64,000 bases of DNA from positions 109,789,776-109,853,775 of the forward strand of contig OX578146.1 of assembly GCA_951213105.1 (NCBI GenBank). Direction: 5' to 3'. The notes under the pieces are model-generated. The model saw only the letters and a program-made list of their open reading frames with translations, ran no database searches and was not told the DNA's origin. The position numbers were made by a program, and so were the translations under genes. How positions within the stretch are numbered: the stretch's first letter is position 1; every line of letters starts with the position of its first letter. Positions 24,582 to 36,915 of this stretch are shown piece by piece. Source of the DNA: Amaurobius ferox (lineage: Eukaryota > Arthropoda > Arachnida > Araneae > Amaurobiidae).

Positions 24582-24863
24582 GTGTCCCAGTTGTGGCTCC
24601 ATTTAGTTTCCCTCCAGCTCTTCGAGAAGGTGAAAGAGGAAGTGCCACTTGCACCATCAGATCTGGTGACAGACCATTGGAATTCCAATGGAAAAGAGAT
24701 GGACAAGACGTTTCTGAACTTTCGAACGTCAAAATACAGTCTGTGCCGGATTCGTCAATTTTGGTAATAGAGTCGGTGAACTCAAAAAGTTCTGGGAACT
24801 ACACTTGTATTGTCAAAAATTCATTTGGATTGGATCAATTTACAGCCGTCTTGACGGTAACAG
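24582..24863 (+). CDS. sDscam-beta: c3 exon E2: variable Ig1 domain
   Basis: 282-bp phase 1-1 exon, acceptor GATATTAG, donor GTTTGT (weaker than usual). The peptide runs GVPVVAPFSFPPALREGERG, SATCTIRSGDRP, FQWKRDGQD, SILVIESVNSKSSGNYTC, VKNSFG. It has all Ig landmarks and the NYT sequon. Closest to c1 and c2 Ig1. Confidence 0.95.
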
Positions 24864-26532
24864 GTTTGTTAAATTTGAATTTAGGTTTTTCAGTGTAATT
24901 AAACTCGTCTATGTGTAATGCAGTTATACAAAATAATTGGGAAGATAAATTATTCTTAATAAAGCAATATTGGTTTTAATTATTATGACTAAAAATGTTT
25001 AATTATCATCATTTATTGATGTATTATATTTTTTTATATTTATTTTATTTACAATACAGTTTGTTTACAAATTCAGGATTCCTTATAAATGAAAAATTAA
25101 GCGTTTAGTTATTGCTTTGCTTGAATAATGAAATTTTTTTTAATGTTCTTGCTCTGATTTTAAATCCTCGTTAAATTAAAAATTGCTTTGTTAAAAGATA
25201 TGAAAGTATATTTTTAACAAGGAACTGTGTACAGTGTAAGGAATTTGAGATAAAATACATTTTGTAAGACAATCTTTACAACCATATATAATACCATTTT
25301 AATTTCATTTGTTGACCTGACTAATTAGTAATCAGTTTGTATACTTTTAGCTAATTTAAAATCATTAACTTAATTTCTTAAACCTTCTGCTTACTGTTAC
25401 TGATTTATGTTATTTTAGAGCTACAGCGAAATCTTTGATGTGGAATAGTGAATTTTGTTTAAATTTCAAAACTGACCGAAAATTGATTTTGTGTGAAAAT
25501 TTTAAATATTAGAAAGATAATCAATTATAAGTTTTTATTACCATTAAAAATCGTTATCTAGCGAAAAAGTAATCTTTATCCAGCAAAATAGTTTTGTATT
25601 CACTACATTATGATCAGTGTTTGGGCAAAAGTTATGACATTTCTTTTGTTACGAAGATTTCAAGGAATCTTTTCCATTTTTTTTTTGCTTGTATTATTTA
25701 TACCCCTACGTGATCCACATATTCCTTTTATAATTTATTATAAATAAAAGTAATTTTTTTATGTTAAATTCTCTATTTATAAATTGGTAATATTTTTTAT
25801 GACCTATTCAAACTTTTAATTAAACGGCTTATTCCAGGTGTTGCTTCAGTTGGGTAAATGAAATTTGACAGTATAGCATGTTGTTTGGTAAATACAATAA
25901 GGAATTTTTGTTTGATATTAATTATTTAAAATTTGTACTTTAACTTTTATTTAGATATATTTAGATAGATCTTTTAGATTTCATTTTGAATAGAACATGA
26001 AAATATATGATGTATAATTGGTGACAGGATCTATTGTTAAGCAAATTTAGATTGGATAGCTCCCATTCCAGAAAATAGCATCCGTGGATTGGTTAGTCGA
26101 TATATGATATGGCCTCATGAGAACTTGCTATGCACCTCAATTTTACGAATTTCTAAAGGAACCGACAAGATCAGTCCCACCATGTAGCCGTTATCAAATT
26201 TCAGCCGTAGCTATGCAGTTGACTTCACATTTTTGTTTAAAAAGAAATTTGAAGGCAACTACTTGGTAATACTGAATTTATCAGTCCCCATACAGGTTCA
26301 CAAAATTGTCGCACATAGCAAATTTTTTTTGTTGGCATTGTAGATATTAGCTATTTCATGCTGACGAGCTCATACTAAGCCCATAGTTTCTATTACCTGA
26401 AATGAGAGCTATGCTAACTCTGACAACTATAGGTGAGTTCTGTGAACATAAACACATAAGATTGCATTTAAATTAAATAATCTGTATCACGATTTTGATG
26501 TTTCATATTATCCTATTTCAATTTTGTTGTAG
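24864..26532. other. c3 intron 2
   Basis: AT-rich intron. 26090-26440 is a dispersed repeat related to 29515-29950 and 53380-53690 (see those entries). No exon otherwise. Confidence 0.5.
26090..26440. repeat. Dispersed repeat family R3, copy a
   Basis: Shares GCACATAGCAAATTTT and the following phrase (GGCATTGTAGATATTAGCTA, then TGACGAG) with 29515-29950. Strongly diverged, no coding capacity seen. Ends approximate. Confidence 0.55.
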
Positions 26533-26646
26533 CACCTCCAACATGGATGAAAGAACCAGTAGACACATTTGCACAAGAAGGAGAAAGTGTGTCCATCGAA
26601 TGTTTGGCATATGGAGTTCCTCATCCTCACATTTCCTGGACATCAG
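26533..26646 (+). CDS. sDscam-beta: c3 exon E3: first half of Ig2, donor mutated
   Basis: Acceptor GTTGTAG. The peptide is APPTWMKEPVDTFAQEGE ... SIECLAYGVPHPHISWTS, clearly homologous to other E3 exons. At the expected end (TGGACATCAG) the donor reads TTAAGT instead of GTAAGT: the obligatory G at 26647 is T. GTTAAG one base earlier (26646) would shift the frame and hit a stop early in E4. An in-frame GTGTAT at 26680 would keep phase 1 and add about 11 residues after the core Trp. Either c3 is defective, or it uses a cryptic donor, or the base is an allele or sequence error. The end given is the homology-predicted one. Confidence 0.82.
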
Positions 26647-27500
26647 TTAAGTTTTCTAAGGATTCGTTACTAAATAAATGTGTATTATCATAGCAGTTAA
26701 TGAAATAAAACATTTTTAATTATGCAGAAGCTTATACGTAATATCTTTGAATTAGCACTAACTGATTAGTTTAAAATACTTCTTAAAATTATTTTAAAAG
26801 TCGTCTTAAATTACTTCTTAATTTTATTCCAAATACTATTCAAACAAATATTGGAATACTGTGTCGTAACATTATTAATATTGTTAAGAATGCATAACAT
26901 GATACTGCCTCATCTTGACTCCATGCAAGGAGAAAACATTTTTTCAGACAACCATTACGTGAAAGTAGGTTTTCCAGAATTTAACAACTTTTCGGGGTAG
27001 GGTTGCCAGATTTGGCGAAATATCACTTACCTAGCGAGTTTCCGAATCTAGTAGAACTTTCTAAAAATATCAAAGGGTTCCGGAGATAGGAGCACTTTCT
27101 ACAAATATTTTCATGGAAAGTATATATATATATATATATATAAGGAAGTCATGGAAAGTATATATATATATATAAGGAAGTCAGTTGGAAAGAGTTAATG
27201 TGATACGAGGTAAATTGAATTGTGAGATATGCCAATATTTTAAGAATAACATGTGTTATTTTGTGAATTAGTTGAAAATTTAATTACTGTTTTATTGTAC
27301 CTGATAGTTATTTAGTGCTTTTGTAAGACAGTTATCGAGCTATTCGTTGTATATTATTTCTGTTTACGCTTATTAATGCTTTTAAATAAAAGCGGTTGTT
27401 ATCTAGAAATGTAGATTCGATTTTGTATCCCGAGTGTACACCCACGATTCAAACGGATACATCGTAAAAATGTAAAAGGGTATCAAATTTGAGATATATT

Positions 27501-28906
27501 TTTACTTTCCTTATATACATAGCATAATGTATAAGGAAAGTATTGTGATGGGGTCGAAAATTCGAATTCGAGTTTTCGACGGGAGAGCACGTTTAAAGCA
27601 TCCTTGATCACGAATCGAACAATTTTGAGGTGATATCTGTGTGTGTGTCTGTGTGTAAAAGTATGTGTGTATATGTGTGTGTGTGTGTGAAAGTGCGTGC
27701 GTGTGTGTGTGTGTGTGTGTGTGCGTGCGCGTGTGTGTGTGTGCGTGTGCGTGTGTGTGTGTGCGTGTGTGTGTGTGTCTGCGTGTGCGTGTGTGTGTGT
27801 GTGCGTGTGCGTGCGTGTGTGTGTGCGTGTGCGTGTGTGTGTGCGTGTGCGTGTGTGTGTGTGTGTCAGCGAATCTGTAGAGACGATATCTCACGAACGA
27901 ATGGAGCGATTCGGATGAAATTTGGTACACAAATTACAATCCGTGAATACTGGAAGCCTATTGTTCTTAAACACAATCAAAAGTTCAGACCCCCCCCCCC
28001 TCCCAAATTTTTGAGTGAAATTTTGAGAAAATAATCAAAAAACCAAAACCTTTAATAAAGTTACGAAAATAGACATTTCTTATGTAATTTTTCCTTAGAA
28101 AACGATTGCCATAAACGTTAAAACGCTGGCATGAACCGTTTTCGAGATATTGCACATTTTTCAAATAAATTTATCAAAAAATCCCATAAATTAAAAAAAA
28201 TATTAACTGTTGAGAAATTTGTTCACTTTTCATATGTAATATCATGCGATAAATTTGGTGACATCATTCTCGTGGATGTAGCTCGTTCCATTCATGAGAA
28301 AAGATACTTTTAGTATTACTTTGTATTTGAACGCCAATAGTCATTGATCTGCTATAAGAATGACTTATTTCTCCGTCCAGAACGCTTGCGAGATTTTGGC
28401 GACGAATTTGGCGGAATGTCGCCAACTAATTCAAATAAATTTATTAAAAAATCCCATAAATTAAAAAAAATGTTAACTGTTGAGAAATATGTTCACTTTT
28501 CATATGTAATATCATGCGATAAATTTGGTGGCATCATTCTCGTGGATGTAGCTCGTTCCATTCATGAGAAAAGAAACTTTGAGTATTACTTTGTATTTGA
28601 ACGCCAATAGTCATTTATCTGCTATAAGAATGGCTTATTTCTCCGTCCAGAACGCTTGGCGAGATTTCGGCGACGAATTTGGCGGAATGTCGCCAACTCG
28701 GCGACTTTTTTAAATGTTGGCAAATTAACGAAAATCCCGTCAAATGGATAAAAGTGACGCTAAATCAATGAAAATGAAGACTACTTGACGAAAATTCAAT
28801 ATCTTGGAAAGAATATAAGTATCTACTATAAGAATAGCCTATTTTTTATAAAGTAGTAAATTCATTGTATTATAGAAAGTCATGTGCTGCCCACATCAGA
28901 TTTTTT
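27501..28906 (+). repeat. R1 element, copy b, with internal duplication
   Basis: Begins with the ACTTTCCTTATA...ATAAGGAAAGT hairpin, then a long TG/CG-interrupted tract (about 27640-27870), and ends GAAAGTCATGTGCTGCCC plus CACATCAG and a T-run. An internal 270-bp segment is duplicated head to tail (28161-28430 and 28431-28705). Apparent proteins of Cys-Val or His-Thr repeats come only from the TG tract. Confidence 0.85.
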
Positions 28907-29514
28907 GTTATAATTTTGTAGCAAAAATTTCAATTATTGTTTTCACAAATCCCGTGAACTCGAAACATTCTGAATCTTGGAATCACTTTATAGGGTATTT
29001 TTCTCTGTCGAAGAGCAAATTTCACTGTCATTGGAGCTAATTAGCAGTGTATAGTAGTTAAGAGAACTAGCAGCTAGTTGTGCCATAATTTTATAAGCCT
29101 CAATTGTGACAGATGAAGATATCCATAAAATCGCCTCCTACCGTTTGGTATTGTGATTGATCATAAACCTGGATTTGCAGTTTTGTTTATTTTGAACTGG
29201 ATTTCCTATAAATCTATATAATTACATGGTACAAATGACTTTGATAGATGTTTATAAAATTGCTGTATATTGAAAGTTTTCTTTCTGTCAGTGCAATTAA
29301 CAGTGTCCAAGGGATTTTCAATGCCTATGATTTCTAAAACTGTAGGTATATCAATGCTGGATACAGTATTGGGAGCTTTCATTCCAGATTGTATTTTTTT
29401 GTTGTTTAATGGTTATGATTTTATTAAAGATGCCTTATTTCTAGCTTTCCGTAACAGGGATATTATAAAAACCATAGAACTACAATTGCACATTACAGCA
29501 TTCATGGACTAGTT

Positions 29515-29950
29515 TCACGCTTATTATACAATCGTCCGCATGGCATAGCTGATATCTGCGATGACAGTAATGAAACTTTCTACGCGCCACAATTTTACGA
29601 GCCTCTGTTGGGAACAGATAAATATTCTATCTTACCGTGTAGCTGGCTTCAAATTTATTCATAATAAAGCTCAGACCACACAAGTCCTAGCAGACTTGTA
29701 TGGCCTGAGCTCCATTTTAAAGAAATTTGAAGTCCGCTATGTGCTAGGGCAGAATTTGTCGGTCACCCACATAGACTACCAAAATGTGGCACATAGCACA
29801 ATTTTATTTTTGCCATTGTAGGCATTGGCTATTCTATGCTTACGAGGAAATAAAAAGCTCGAAACCAATCTATAAATGTTGTTATCCGCAATAGAAGTGC
29901 AGTTCTAACTACTCCAGGAACGACACCTTTAGAAGAGCTCTGCGAGTTAT
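29515..29950. repeat. Dispersed repeat family R3, copy b
   Basis: Matches R3 copy a through GCACATAGCACAATTTT and GCCATTGTAGGCATTGGCTA then CTTACGAG. The open frames at 29270-29821 show no domain, and I regard them as chance frames in a repeat. Confidence 0.55.
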
Positions 29951-30117
29951 AAAACTACGTAAGAAAAATTATATCTAAGTTGTTAACTCTGCGAATGTTT
30001 GTTTCTATATTTCTGTGGGGGAAAATTGGGAATATTCGTATTAGTGAAGTAGTAGTAATAATTGTTGTTGCGAACCGACATATAACCCACTTTTTCTGCT
30101 GTCCGGCGTCCACTTAT

Positions 30118-30893
30118 AAAAAAATCTGATGTGGGCAACACATGACTTTCCTTATATAATGCAATGAATTTACTACTTTTACAGTAAAAAAAATAGGTTT
30201 TTCTTATAGTAGATACTTATATTCTTTCCAAGATATTGAATTTTCGACAATGAGTCGTCATTTTCATTAATTTAGCGTCATTTTAATCCATTTGGCGAGA
30301 TTTTCGTTAATTTGACAACATTTCAAAAAGTCGCCAAGTTGGCGACATTCTGCCAAATTCGTCGCCAAAATCTCGCCAAGCTTTACTGACGGAGAAATAA
30401 GTTATTTTTACAACAGATAAATGACTATTGGCGTTCAAATACAAAAGTATTACTCGAAGTATCTTTTCTCATGAATGGAACGAGTTAGATCCACGAGAAT
30501 GATGTCACCCAATTTATCGCATGGTATTACATATGAAAAGTGAACATGTTTCTCAATAGGAAATATATTTTTTTAAATTTTATATGACTTTTTGATAATT
30601 TTTTTGAAAAATGTAAAATATCTCGAGAACTGTTCATGTTAGCGTTCTAAATTTTATGTTAATCGTTTTCTAATAGAAAATTACATAAGAAATGTCTATT
30701 TGCGTAACTTTATTAGCGGTTTTGATTTTTTGACGATTTTTTCAAAATTTCACTCGAAAATTTAGTGGGGTTCTGAACATTCGATTACGTTTAAAAACAA
30801 TAGGCTTCCAGTATTTACGGATTGTGATTTTTGTACTAAATTTCGTTCGAATCGGTCCATTCGTTCGTCAGTTATCGTCTCCACAGACCCACT

Positions 30894-30964
<71 letters not shown>

Positions 30965-31115
30965 TTTCACACACACACACACAGACATCACTTCAAAAAT
31001 GTTTGATTCGTGATCAGGGATGCTTGAAACGTGCTCTCCCGTCGAAAACTCGAATTCGAATTTTCGACCCCGTCACAATACTTTCCTTATACATTATGTA
31101 TATAAGGAAAGTAAA
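30118..31115 (-). repeat. R1 element, copy c, inverted
   Basis: Reverse-complement copy: AAATCTGATGTGGGCAACAC at its left end and TATAAGGAAAGT at its right, with an (AC)n tract at about 30893-30985. It faces copy b across 1.2 kb, so the two could pair as a long imperfect RNA hairpin within c3 intron 3. Confidence 0.85.
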
Positions 31116-31987
31116 AACATACTAAAAGATAAAAACATTAAAATGAATAACACATTTTTGGCAATTTAATTATTTTTTAAAAATATTATTTTCACTTAAA
31201 TTTTCATTTTGCAATTTTACATTCATTATTCATTAGATTTCAATCTAACCTGGAGATGAAGTGTGATGACTGCGTGGGATCTGTTATAATTAATTGATTT
31301 TTAGAAAACGAATTCCTCATGGGAAATAATAGGGGTACCTGCTCTATTGCTATACGGGTTGCAGAGTTGTTAGTAGGAGTCATCTTGGCCAGAATTATTT
31401 TTAAGAGTCTTCCATCTATATTAAACTCATACACTTTAGAGCTTAACTATGTTGATTCATGACGAATTTTCACTCATCTCTGATTTCATGTTTCTCATGT
31501 TTCTCTCACCTCTGTCCATTTATCTTTCCCTATTTGATTTTGTGCTGCTCTTAAACTTTTCTGCTGGCGTCTCCTTCATTTCTCGCCGTTGTTTATCTTT
31601 GGCACATCGGATGATAGCACCCGCATGTATCTTTATAACTCTGCTCTTATTGGCCGACGATACCTGGTGCGAGTAAGTTTTCATTGGCCTGGTGCGAGTA
31701 AGTGATTTTTCGATGTGTATGGGAACTTTTGTTGCCCACACATAAATTTATTTGAGTCATATGTCAACCACTGGCACCCGTTTAACTGAGTCGATTGTTT
31801 GAAGCGTTCAAACTGTCAAGTCTTGGTACTTGTACTGATTCGGAAAAACGTTTTATGGACTGAAACCATTCAAAATGCAAAATCGCGAACTTCTGTCATT
31901 ACAATTTCTAATAAATGTTGAAAGTATATGTTATATTTAATATTGAGAAATATGTCAGTTTTTCATAATGATAAATTACAATTGCAG

Positions 31988-32158
31988 GTTCTCAAGAGAA
32001 TTCTGTATCTTCGGATCAAACATCTGTGATACGATCTGCATCGTCAGGATCCTTAGTGATATCAAAAGTAGAAGCTTCCATGAAAGGATCCTACACTTGT
32101 AAGGCAGATAACGGTTTTGGAGACCCTTTGACGAAAACTGTAAATATTTACGTACGTG
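31988..32158 (+). CDS. sDscam-beta: c3 exon E4: second half of Ig2
   Basis: 171-bp phase 1-1 exon, acceptor AATTGCAG, donor GTAAGT. The peptide is GSQENSVSSDQTSVIRSAS then SGSLVISKVEASMKGSYTC, KADNGFGDPL, VRG. Open frame, both splice sites and F-strand Cys are intact, so the c3 cassette seems damaged only at the E3 donor. Confidence 0.93.
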
Positions 32159-33378
32159 GTAAGTATTGATGGTTGAAAAGATACAAATATAAATTACTAG
32201 CTAAGCAAGAGCCATGAAAGACAAAATGCCTTTTGCCTGAAACTATAATTTTGTATTTAATATTTTCCTTACTTATGTAAGTTTGTAAAACGTAAAAATG
32301 AAATAAATATTAATTGTATCCTGTCATGATATCTTTAATTTTCTTGTTTATTTATTTATATATCTTTTTTCATTCAATAACAGATGAACGTCGTTTTAAT
32401 AGCTTATTATGTGGATATGATAAATTTTTATTATTACTATTGTTCTTTTTTTTCCAGTTTATTTTTGCATTTGTGTACATAAGTTGTAAGTAGAATGATT
32501 CAATTCGAAATTGGTAAAAGAGGATTGGCAAAAATTTTATAATTGGATGATCATAATTGGGGCGTTTAACTACAGGGATATAATTTGTTTCCAAATTTCT
32601 ATATATAAAATCATATAGATTGCTGTACTTGACGAGAAGGGCTTTTATCTATATTTTTTAATATGAGAAACAGCTATGAGTAATATTCTTGCATCGACGA
32701 TTAAACGTATATATATTTTACAAATTTATTTTTATTAGAACAGAAACGTTAATACTAGGCAGTTGCATTATTAATGTAACTGTGATAATTACACACAGTC
32801 CTTTTATAAAAAGATATTTTTAAGGAATTTGATTGGATAGTTTTTGTAGAATTTTGTCCTATTGATATGACTGTGATTATTAAGAGTTATGGATTCGTTA
32901 ATATGAAAGTTATGACATTACATTGACTTAGCTCTGCATATAGGTGATTTATATTATTAAATAAGTTTGATCAACATTATCTATATTTTGTATTTCTTGG
33001 ATAATTTTTATATTGAATGTCTCGATTTCATATGAATTTTAATCTAAATAAATTGTGAAATTTCAACGAAAATTGAAAAAATTTACGAAGTTTTACACAA
33101 ATAATTATAATTTTATTATAATATTGCACTTTGAATGTAATGTTATATATATATATACCACAAACTACGGAATTACTGCATATCCACTGTATATTAATGC
33201 ACGGATAAATTTCGTGTCGAATATGATAATGCAAATGTTTTTGTGATAAAACAGTGTTTAACTGTTATAAAACATTTATATTATTTGTTTTTCTTGCTGA
33301 TTTTGTTCCTCACAATAAAAAAAATTGAAGTTTAATATAAATATTGTGTTTACTACATGTATTCATAATAGTTTATAT
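32159..33378. other. c3-c4 spacer
   Basis: Non-coding, AT-rich. The overlapping frames on both strands at 33028-33246 are unsupported. Confidence 0.55.
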
Positions 33379-33404
33379 TAATATCACCAGGAGGCGCTTT
33401 AACC
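33379..33404 (+). promoter_or_regulatory. c4 promoter: CTCF-like element
   Basis: ATCACCAGGAGGCGCTTTAA, core GGCGCT at 33393-33398, 204 bp before the ATG. CACCAGGAGGCGC is the copy closest to the textbook CTCF core (CCACNAGGTGGCGC-like). Confidence 0.8.
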
Positions 33405-33596
33405 ATTATTTTGAAGCTCCGTACGTTTCATAGACGCCGAAAAAATGACGCTCTGCAAAGGAAATTGACATTTGGTTCTGTTGAAATGTGTTTAACTCAG
33501 AATTTAATTTTGATTCCTCTGTGTTCACTTTCAAAAATAGGATATTTTACATGTCTTACTGAATACTACATTGTGAACCAATGAACCTATAGAACA

Positions 33597-33675
33597 ATGA
33601 AAATCTACCTTTCGTGCTGCTGTTCTCTTGTAATTTTGTGTGCACTATGTACAATACAGTTTGTGAAAGGAAACG
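33597..33675 (+). CDS. sDscam-beta: c4 exon E1: signal peptide
   Basis: MKIYLSCCCSLVILCALCTI then QFVKGN; 79 bp, ends AACG|GTGAGT at phase 1. Unusually Cys-rich hydrophobic core (five Cys), removed on cleavage. Confidence 0.88.
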
Positions 33676-34883
33676 GTGAGTGCAAATTATTTTGTTCATA
33701 ATTGTATTCTTTAATATTATAAGTTATTAATAGTACATATTTGTTAACAATCATATTTAATGTTTAAATCATCTTTCAAATAATCAAATGCAGAAAATTC
33801 AATATTTACATCTCATTTTTCGTTAATTAAGTGTCTCAGTGATTACTTATATATTAAATTTCTAAGCTTTTTATATCAGTTTAACTCTGCAAAGTAAAAT
33901 GTCAGTTTTTGTAATGAACGTACTTTTAATACCTTTATTTATATTTTAATAGTGTTGAGAATGATGAAGTTGTTTTAGCATTTAATAAAATATCTAGTTA
34001 TACATGAAGACAAATTATATTATAGATGAACATTTGCTGAAAAATTAATTCAGCTAAATATTTCTGAATGTTTGTCATCTTATTGTAATATATGAAGTAA
34101 AACATCAAAATGTAATGTAAAATGAGATGAATTTACTTAATGTCCTATAAATATTCTTATTTGGCTTTAAAACACGTAAAGTATGTAAAATATAATGATG
34201 GATAATTTTCAATGTCAAGTATAAATGTAAAATTATATATGCCTATTCTGCATAAAATGATAGTATGGCACAGAAAGTAAACAATTTATAAATAAAAGAG
34301 ATATTAATGTAAGTTGATCGACCTTTCAGTTATTACATGTATGTATCAAAGTAATCATAAATAAACTTCATGTAGAAACCAAGAAAAATAATTTTCTGCA
34401 TAAATATTTTTTGTTATTAACGCAAAATTCTATTTTTCAAACATTTTGCTTTTCATACGTATTCAATGTTTACTAAAGAAGTATTTTATTTATCAATTAA
34501 TTCAAACTGCAATATGGGAGAATTATTTTATAATTTATATTAGTTGAACCATATGTAAGGAGAAAACTTTTGGGACCAGATTTCTGTTGTGTAGATTCTG
34601 ATTTATTACATAAACGTAAATTTGCAATTAAAAGGTCTGGTAAAATTCTCTGCAGTAAACATAATTTTGAATAATACAGATTCTGACTCATAAAAGCGTA
34701 TTAATTTTATCATTATGAATTAAAATTTCGAAGTATTAAATATTTCTAAAGAATATTGACTTTAGTTCAAGAAATGTAGCAGTTTTACATCTTAGATTCT
34801 ATTATTAACATATTTAATCTAATAGATTTATCATATTTTTATTGTATCTAAATTTTGGTATTTACATCTGTATATATATATAG
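33676..34883. other. c4 intron 1
   Basis: AT-rich intron, nothing recognised; ends in a short (TA)n directly before the acceptor. Confidence 0.5.
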
Positions 34884-35162
34884 CTCCTCCCCGGCTTCAG
34901 TTGTTGCTGCCCGACATGGTATCTGTCGGCGAAAAAGTGATTGCAACTTGTTCTGTGAGAAGTGGCTCAAAACCAGTGACTTTCAAATGGTCAAAAGATG
35001 GAAGAGATTTAAAGAGTGATCCTGAACTGACCATGGAGGCTAGTAATGACTACTCTTTATTGACCATATCATCGGCTACGAAAGAAAATATGGGAAACTA
35101 TACGTGCAAAATAGAAAATTCTTTTGGGAAGGATGAATACACTTCTACACTTATTATTAAAG
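34884..35162 (+). CDS. sDscam-beta: c4 exon E2: variable Ig1 domain
   Basis: 279-bp phase 1-1 exon, acceptor TATATATAG, donor GTAATG. The peptide runs APPRLQLLLPDMVSVGEKV, IATCSVRSGSKP, FKWSKDGRD, YSLLTISSATKENMGNYTC, IENSFGKDEY. A full Ig domain with the NYT sequon, of a more divergent group (VGEKV instead of EGERG) shared with c5-c7. Confidence 0.95.
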
Positions 35163-36789
35163 GTAATGTATTTTAACTTTATGTTAAATGTAGAAGTTGT
35201 TATATACATATATGTTAATACTTATATATAAGTATATTCAAACTACATACACACTATATATATAAAGTTTATTCCCGTATTAAATTATTAGCTGAGTACC
35301 CATTCCTTGAAAGGTTTAGCTGAATTTTAGGCATATTTTACAAAACCAGAGTGTCACCGAAGAATTGCAAACCAGCAGGGAGAAATGGTGATCGTGCCAC
35401 TATGATACCACTATCGATAACACTATTTGTCAGGTCTTTAAAGGTAGGAGATGGAAATATACTATCTTAATGTTTATCTATGAGCCATGTGGAATATTAT
35501 TGTGAAATTTCGGGTTCCTAGGTTGAGGGATTGCGGAGGTACTGTGGTCATGCTTCTTGGTCAGCTCATCCTTCCTCGCCTCATTAGGGAAGGCTATGAT
35601 AGAATACATAATTATATTCTAATAAAACACTATTTTAGTATTTTATTATGATTTATGAGAAGCATTTCTGAAAAATTTCAGGTGTTTAGTTCGATAAATT
35701 GGAGAGATATTGTTTATATGCCTTATGGTCAACCTGCCTCCATCTTTTTTTAGACCCTTAGGAGTGGGAAACAGTATATCTCTTCTTATTATTATTCATA
35801 TTTTATGAGGATAATCTCTGTAAAATTTTAGGTTGTTATCTAGGGGCTGCAAAGACACGGTGATCATAACTTTCTTTCTTATTTTTGAGAAACGATGATA
35901 ACTCCCAAAAAATGATAATAAAATTAATTTTGCAGGAAAATGGAAGATTGGTCTCTAGCATTGATCATTCAACAAAAATTGAAAAAAAAAATAATACTAA
36001 AAGTCATGAAAATAATATTAAAATAGCATTTATTATACAAATAATTTCAAATTATATTTGATAGGTAGCTGGATGGTGCATGTGTGGGATCCATTGTCAA
36101 CTTAGAAAATTAAAATAAATTGCTTTCGAAAAAAGTTTCCCATGAAGATGAAATTTTAAACATTGGTATGCTGACAGAATTTCTGCATAATTTTTCTTGT
36201 AATCAATTTTGAAGAACTAGATGGTATTTAACATTAAGGTTTAACGTTAAGGTTAGGTTAAATACAGTTAAATTTCAGAGAGCGTTGGAAAGACACGGTG
36301 TTCACAATTATGTCACACATCACTTTTTTTAATGTTAGAGAAACGATGATAATTCTCAGAAAAATAATAAAAAAATATTTCTTGCAGGAAAATGGCAGAC
36401 TGCCCATTTAATAAAGCATATTTATAAAAATAATCCCGTATAGGTAATATAATATAATACACACAATATTATGTAAATATACTGCTTTCTAAAAATTAAT
36501 CATGCGTCAGCAAATTTGACATAACTCAAAAAGCTCTATTTTGATTGACTATAAATTTCGAAAGAATTCAGCTCGTCAATTGAGTACTAATATATTCATG
36601 AGTATAATAATGAATTAATTATATATGATTAACTTCATATAGTATGATTAATTTTTGGAAGACAGTGTATTTTGCAATTATGGAGACTTGCATTAAGTAC
36701 GATACTATTCTTAACGTGGATTAAATGGAGCTGTAAAGTGTGTAATATGAATATAAAGTATTTTACTCAAGATATTTAAAATTTTTTAG
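35163..36789. other. c4 intron 2, with diverged internal repeats
   Basis: Two segments, about 35840-35963 and 36275-36413, share GAAAGACACGGTG-like, GAGAAACGATGATAA and TTGCAGGAAAATGG phrases, and 35360-35400 has a looser third version. Non-coding; possibly an old dispersed repeat. Confidence 0.55.
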
Positions 36790-36915
36790 CTCCTCCAGTC
36801 TGGATATTGAAGCCCCAAGATATAAAAGGATCAGAAGGGCAATCAATTCTTCTGTTCTGTTCTGCTGATGGTTTACCAAAACCTGATTATATATGGAAGA
36901 AAGATGGAAATAACG
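36790..36915 (+). CDS. sDscam-beta: c4 exon E3: first half of Ig2
   Basis: 126-bp phase 1-1 exon, acceptor TTTTTTAG, donor GTAAAT. The peptide is APPVWILKPQDIKGSEGQSI, LFCSADGLPKPDYIWKKDGNN. It is longer than c1/c2 E3 by four residues after the core Trp. Confidence 0.92.

Larger units (their letters stand above)
26647..31987. other. c3 intron 3, repeat-filled
   Basis: A 5.3-kb intron containing (TA)n at 27119-27175, R1 elements at 27501-28906 and 30118-31115 in opposite orientation, and an R3 copy at 29515-29950. The frames at 31240-31741 on both strands look spurious. No further exon found. Confidence 0.7.

Noticed and set aside
27511..28034. Long open frames on both strands with Cys-Val or His-Thr repeats
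   Set aside because: They are translations of a TG/CG dinucleotide tract inside an R1 element, open in several frames at once.
29270..29821. Two consecutive frames that might be a small gene
   Set aside because: No domain seen, and the second lies in a repeat shared with 26090-26440.
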